Part shown: positions 6,451-9,249 of the stretch, in pieces
How the letters are laid out: the number at the start of each line of letters is the position of its first letter
Numbering within the stretch: position 1 is the first letter of the stretch
NCBI GenBank assembly: GCA_017421885.1
Contig: JAFOHJ010000069.1
Span: forward strand, 1 to 9,249
DNA: 9,249 nucleotides
Source: Clostridia bacterium
Lineage (GTDB): Bacteria > Bacillota_A > Clostridia > Oscillospirales > Butyricicoccaceae
Direction of reading: 5' to 3'
The notes under the pieces: generated by a model
Told to the model about the DNA's origin: nothing
Database searches by the model: none
The model's input: only the letters and a program-made list of their open reading frames with translations
Translations under genes and position numbers: made by a program

Positions 6451-6480
6451 ATAAAAAGGATCCGGCATTATGCCGGATCC
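6451..6480 (-). terminator. Intrinsic terminator of the NCS2 permease gene
   Basis: A perfect 10-bp stem GGATCCGGCA (6458-6467) pairs with 6471-6480 around a 3-base loop, followed on the minus strand by TTTTTAT. It lies 19 bp after the permease stop codon and back to back with the terminator of the convergent gene. Confidence 0.88.
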
Positions 6481-6499
6481 CTGATCAATTATAAAACTG

Positions 6500-7918
6500 T
6501 TATACTACCAGGAAGAACTTGCAGACAAACATCAGAACCAGAACATATGTCAGACCCGATATCTCGCTCTTCTTACCTGTCAGCAGAGCTGTTACTGTGT
6601 AGGCGATGATAGCAAGACCGATGCCATGGCCGATAGAACCGGTTACGGGCATTGCGATCAGCATCAGAGCTGTGGGCAGGACCTGAGAAACATCATCAAA
6701 ATTGACATTCTTAAGACCACTGAGCATCAGTACGCCAACATAGATAAGTGCAGCCGATGTTGCGGGAGCAGGAACCAGCGCAGCGATGGGAGAAAGGAAC
6801 ATACATGCAAGGAAGCACATGCCTGCTGTAAAGGCTGTGAGACCTGTGCGTCCGCCTTCTTCTACACCGGCAGCCGACTCTACAAATGTTGTAACTGTGG
6901 ATGTACCTGTCAGCGCGCCGACTGTTGTGCCAACAGCGTCAGCAAAGAGAGCCTCGCGCAGGTTGGGCATATTGCCCTTTTCGTCGACCATACCGGCACG
7001 GGAAGCTGTACCGACCAGTGTGCCGACTGTATCAAACATATCGATCATACAGAATGTGACGATCAGCATAACAGCAGAAAGCCAGCCGATCTCCATAAGA
7101 GTTGCAAAATCGAACTTGAAGAATGTCATCGAGAACATATCAGCAAAAGGAGGTGCCCAGGATGCTGTTGCAAGCGCTTCGAAGGGATTATTACCCATCA
7201 TGAAGCAGCCGATCCAATATACGATGGATGCGCCCAGCATACCAAACAAAACCGAACCCTTTACCTTCTTATAGTTAAGTGCAACGATGAGGAACAGACC
7301 GATGAAGGTTGTTACTATATACAGAAGCATTGTGCTCCAGCCGGAACCCATAGCCTCCTTTGTGATGGAAGGAGTAAGGTTTGTGAAGAATGTGCCCAGC
7401 ATATAGAAGGGACCGCCTGTCTCGGAATAAACGCCTGCATTGGAGCCAAGGCCGATGTTCAGCAGCATCATACCGATGGCCGGCGAAATGCCGATACGCA
7501 CACCAAGAGGAATAGCCTCGACGATCTTCTCTCTAACCTTAAGGAAGGTAAGGACTATAAAAACGATACCTTCGACCAGAATAATGCAGAGACCTGCATT
7601 AAACGAAGCCTCATAGCTGAGACCTGTCATAGCCGCAATGTTGGCAACTACAACCGCAAAGAAGCTGTTGAGGCCCATACCGGGAGCCATTACAAAGGGC
7701 TTGTTGGCTGCAAAAGCCATTACAAATGTACCTATAGCCGACGAGATGACCGTTGCCATAAATACAGCATTCCACAGAGGCGAGCCTGTGTTGAAGTTGG
7801 TCAGGAGATTGGGGTTGAGAGCAACGATGTATGCCATCGTCATGAACGTCGAGAAACCGGCAAGGACCTCGGTTCTTACTGTCGAACCATTCTCTTTGAC
7901 CTTAAAGAGTTTTTCCAT
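6500..7918 (-). CDS. NCS2-family purine permease, AzgA/PbuG-like (guanine/hypoxanthine uptake)
   Basis: The 472-residue membrane protein is very hydrophobic, with about a dozen membrane segments. Family marks are TVRTEVLAGFSTFMTMAYI (13-31), APGMGLNSFFA (78-88), RIGISPAIGMMLLNIGLG (141-158), DMFDTVGTLVG (293-303) and GTSTVTTFVESAAGVEEGG (338-356). These place it in the AzgA-like branch of NCS2, whose characterised members (PbuG, PbuO, AzgA, YgfQ) import guanine, hypoxanthine or adenine with protons. The exact purine cannot be read from sequence. The frame extends upstream to an ATG at 7936, but GGAGG lies just inside that extension and is placed 9 bases before ATG 7918, which gives the usual family start MEKLFKVKENG. 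It is transcribed alone. The short leader (about 45 bases) leaves no room for a purine riboswitch, unlike many Firmicute pbuG genes. Confidence 0.92.
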   Translation of the reverse strand: MEKLFKVKENGSTVRTEVLAGFSTFMTMAYIVALNPNLLTNFNTGSPLWNAVFMATVISSAIGTFVMAFAANKPFVMAPGMGLNSFFAVVVANIAAMTGLSYEASFNAGLCIILVEGIVFIVLTFLKVREKIVEAIPLGVRIGISPAIGMMLLNIGLGSNAGVYSETGGPFYMLGTFFTNLTPSITKEAMGSGWSTMLLYIVTTFIGLFLIVALNYKKVKGSVLFGMLGASIVYWIGCFMMGNNPFEALATASWAPPFADMFSMTFFKFDFATLMEIGWLSAVMLIVTFCMIDMFDTVGTLVGTASRAGMVDEKGNMPNLREALFADAVGTTVGALTGTSTVTTFVESAAGVEEGGRTGLTAFTAGMCFLACMFLSPIAALVPAPATSAALIYVGVLMLSGLKNVNFDDVSQVLPTALMLIAMPVTGSIGHGIGLAIIAYTVTALLTGKKSEISGLTYVLVLMFVCKFFLVV

Positions 7919-7968
7919 GAGATTATTCCTCCACATTATTTGTCCCTTTTATAAACAAGGATATTTAA

Positions 7969-7997
7969 ATAATACCATGATTTATCAGAAAAGACAA
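7969..7997 (-). promoter_or_regulatory. Promoter of the NCS2 permease gene
   Basis: Minus strand: -35 TTGTCT (7992-7997, four of six), a 17-base spacer and -10 TATTAT (7969-7974, five of six). The predicted start near 7962 gives a leader of about 45 bases. Confidence 0.65.
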
Positions 7998-8055
7998 CAA
8001 TCCATTTCATTTCGGCATCAATTTATTTAACCACAATTTTTTCAGCTCATAATAA

Positions 8056-8084
8056 TTGTCTCCATGCATAATTCATGCTATAAT
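8056..8084 (+). promoter_or_regulatory. Promoter of ppa
   Basis: -35 TTGTCT (8056-8061), a 17-base spacer and a perfect extended -10 TGCTATAAT (hexamer 8079-8084). The -35 hexamer is identical to that of the divergent permease promoter. The predicted start near 8091 leaves a leader of about 25 bases. Confidence 0.82.
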
Positions 8085-8115
8085 TTAACATGATAATGAA
8101 ATGGAGTTGATATAT

Positions 8116-8649
8116 ATGAATTTATGGCACGACATCAAACCTTCGAGAATGCATCCCGAAGATTTTCTCGCAGTTATCGAGATCGAAAAGGGCTCCAAGA
8201 ATAAATACGAGCTCGATAAGGAGACCGGAGCGCTTCGCCTAGACCGAATCCTCTACACCTCTACCCACTATCCTGCCAACTATGGCTTCATCCCCAGAAG
8301 CTATTCCGACGATGGCGACCCTCTTGATGTTCTGGTTCTTTGCAGCGAACCAATCCGCCCCTTGAGCCTTGTCAGATGTTATCCTGTCGGATATATTGCC
8401 ATGCGCGACGGAGGGGCTACCGACGAAAAGATCCTTGCCATCCCCTTTGAAGACCCAATGTATAACAGTTACAAAGATCTTTCCGAGCTTCCCGCACATA
8501 TTTCAGAAGAGATCAGCCACTTTTTCAGTGTGTACAAGCATCTCGAGCCCGATAAGGATGCTCAGGTCGAGGCAGTATTCAATCGCGAAGCTGCTGTTGA
8601 GGTTATCAGGAAGGCATACGAAAACTATATTGAAAAGTTCTGCCGATAA
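8116..8649 (+). CDS. ppa: Inorganic pyrophosphatase, family I
   Basis: The 177-residue soluble enzyme hydrolyses pyrophosphate to two phosphates with Mg2+, which drives biosynthetic reactions that release pyrophosphate. Nearly all catalytic residues of the E. coli enzyme can be matched by eye: E22, K30, E32, R44, Y52 and Y56 near the N terminus, the signature DGDPLDV (66-72, with D66, D68, D71), D98, D103 and K105, and YK (140-141). Length matches E. coli Ppa (about 176). The reading frame extends to an ATG at 8101, but that codon overlaps the GGAG ribosome site (8103-8106). ATG 8116 is 9 bases after it and lies a plausible distance from the promoter. The gene is monocistronic, closed by a strong terminator, and divergent from the purine permease. 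Confidence 0.95.
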   Translation: MNLWHDIKPSRMHPEDFLAVIEIEKGSKNKYELDKETGALRLDRILYTSTHYPANYGFIPRSYSDDGDPLDVLVLCSEPIRPLSLVRCYPVGYIAMRDGGATDEKILAIPFEDPMYNSYKDLSELPAHISEEISHFFSVYKHLEPDKDAQVEAVFNREAAVEVIRKAYENYIEKFCR

Positions 8650-8657
8650 TGGCCGAT

Positions 8658-8699
8658 ATAAGAAAAGACGGACACGACAATGTGTCCGTCTTTTCTTAT
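8658..8699 (+). terminator. Bidirectional intrinsic terminator after ppa
   Basis: A perfect 18-bp inverted repeat (8658-8675 with 8682-8699, loop GACAAT) has a GC-rich core GACGGACAC / GTGTCCGTC flanked by A- and T-rich arms. Either strand therefore reads as hairpin plus TTTTCTTAT. It starts 8 bp after the ppa stop. Confidence 0.92.
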
Positions 8700-8905
8700 G
8701 CAGGCAGTATTACATTATTATCTTTCAATTCACTCACCCGGTTTTGTTTAGAATTTTTTTATATTTTTATATCCATCTTTCATTGATTTATCAAGCTAAA
8801 TATTCGAACTTTTAATTAAGTTTCTTTTAACAATACATTCACAGAAATGACATTCTTAGTACATGAGCCTGCTGTATATTACTCAGAAAGAAAGGATGTC
8901 TCTCG

Positions 8906-9249
8906 TTGAACGGATTATACCGCAATGCTGTTGACGCAGTTATTTTTCTGATCGCCGCTTCTCTAATTCAGTACCTTTGGCCGTTACTCGCAGGAACAGG
9001 TTCCGGACGACTGACCCTCCGACGATGCTTCGTCATACTGTTCCGTAGCTGCCTGTCCTTTGCGGCATATCTTATTATGGGCGCATCATTAAGCCACATA
9101 TATCATCCAAGCCTCAGCACCGCTGACAAGGAATCTCTACCTTTACCCGAAGCTTTTTTTAGTGATAAGACCTCTTCTCAACGTGCTGCACTTATTTCCG
9201 ACAACTTTGAAGCCATGGAAATGCGGCTTCGCATGATCGCAAATGCAAA
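8906..9249 (+). CDS. N-terminal part of a two-helix membrane protein, possibly phospholipase D-like (runs off the right edge)
   Basis: A reading frame stays open from a TTG at 8906 to the window end (114 codons). AAAGGA (8891-8896) lies 9 bases before the TTG. The only in-frame ATG near the beginning is about 57 codons later, and the out-of-frame ATG at 8896 stops after 12 codons. Two membrane segments are visible, about residues 8-29 (AVIFLIAASLIQYLWPLL) and 41-62. They are followed by a polar stretch and then AALISDNFEAMEMRLRMIANAK (94-115). That last piece resembles the lead-in to the first phospholipase D domain in membrane-anchored PLD-family proteins of Clostridia ('eA...RL.lI..A..sI...tfd'), but the HKD motif lies outside the window. 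The family call is tentative; a membrane-anchored protein is well supported. The gap between the ppa terminator and this gene (8700-8905) is AT-rich, with no convincing promoter. Confidence 0.6.
   Translation, partial: MNGLYRNAVDAVIFLIAASLIQYLWPLLAGTGSGRLTLRRCFVILFRSCLSFAAYLIMGASLSHIYHPSLSTADKESLPLPEAFFSDKTSSQRAALISDNFEAMEMRLRMIANA

Noticed and set aside
6626..7954. A 442-codon plus-strand open frame opposite the permease gene
   Set aside because: It is a shadow of a clear NCS2 transporter. The composition (many Cys, His, Lys) is that of reverse-complemented membrane-protein codons. There is no start signal.
7919..7962. Purine riboswitch in front of the permease gene
   Set aside because: The leader is about 45 bases, too short for the three-helix purine aptamer, and none of the conserved loop sequence is present. 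The region upstream of the promoter was also checked.
8700..8905. Promoter or small gene in the AT-rich gap after ppa
   Set aside because: Several TTG- and TATA-like words occur, but none has acceptable spacing without special pleading. No ribosome-site-plus-frame combination of useful length was found before the TTG at 8906.
8896..8934. ATG at 8896 as start of the right-edge gene
   Set aside because: That frame ends after 12 codons at a TGA. The long frame is the one entered at TTG 8906.

Overview
The window looks like core chromosome of a Gram-positive anaerobe of the class Clostridia, most likely near the Oscillospiraceae/Ruminococcaceae. This is an inference from four things: AT-rich gaps with sigma-A-type TTGACA/TATAAT promoters, AGGAGG-type ribosome binding sites, coding regions of roughly even base composition, and the set of protein families present. 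No tRNA, rRNA, CRISPR array, insertion sequence or phage gene was found. Most of the window is housekeeping metabolism.

Layout on the minus strand, read from right to left. A purine permease of the NCS2/AzgA type (6500-7918) has its own promoter and terminator. A low-specificity threonine aldolase, ltaE (4330-5352), has a strong promoter. A four-gene run, probably an operon, follows (4196 down to 305): a 93-residue TSCPD-domain protein, asparaginyl-tRNA synthetase (asnS), type II pantothenate kinase (coaW) and a PF12897-type aspartate aminotransferase. It ends at a clean intrinsic terminator. Immediately beyond that terminator is the start of a BlaI/MecI-family repressor (178 down to 1, cut by the window edge). 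Two near-identical palindromes lie over and just downstream of its promoter.

Layout on the plus strand. A 288-residue PheA-like protein (5527-6393) diverges from ltaE and meets the permease gene tail to tail at a pair of back-to-back terminators. Inorganic pyrophosphatase, ppa (8116-8649), diverges from the permease gene. After a long terminator hairpin and an AT-rich gap, the right edge holds the start of a TTG-initiated membrane protein (8906 onward), possibly phospholipase D-like.

Functional links. The operon joins aspartate/asparagine supply and charging with CoA synthesis. The permease and pyrophosphatase share an intergenic region, and purine salvage by phosphoribosyltransferases releases pyrophosphate, so their pairing may be meaningful (inference).

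The most unusual gene is the PheA-like one. It keeps the chorismate mutase / prephenate dehydratase / ACT order, but about 90 central dehydratase residues appear to be gone. The TRF motif is absent and two of the three active-site arginines of the mutase are replaced. It may be a non-catalytic regulator or sensor derived from an enzyme. For four genes (ltaE, the PheA-like gene, the permease and ppa) the longest reading frame begins too far upstream; Shine-Dalgarno placement decides the starts given here.
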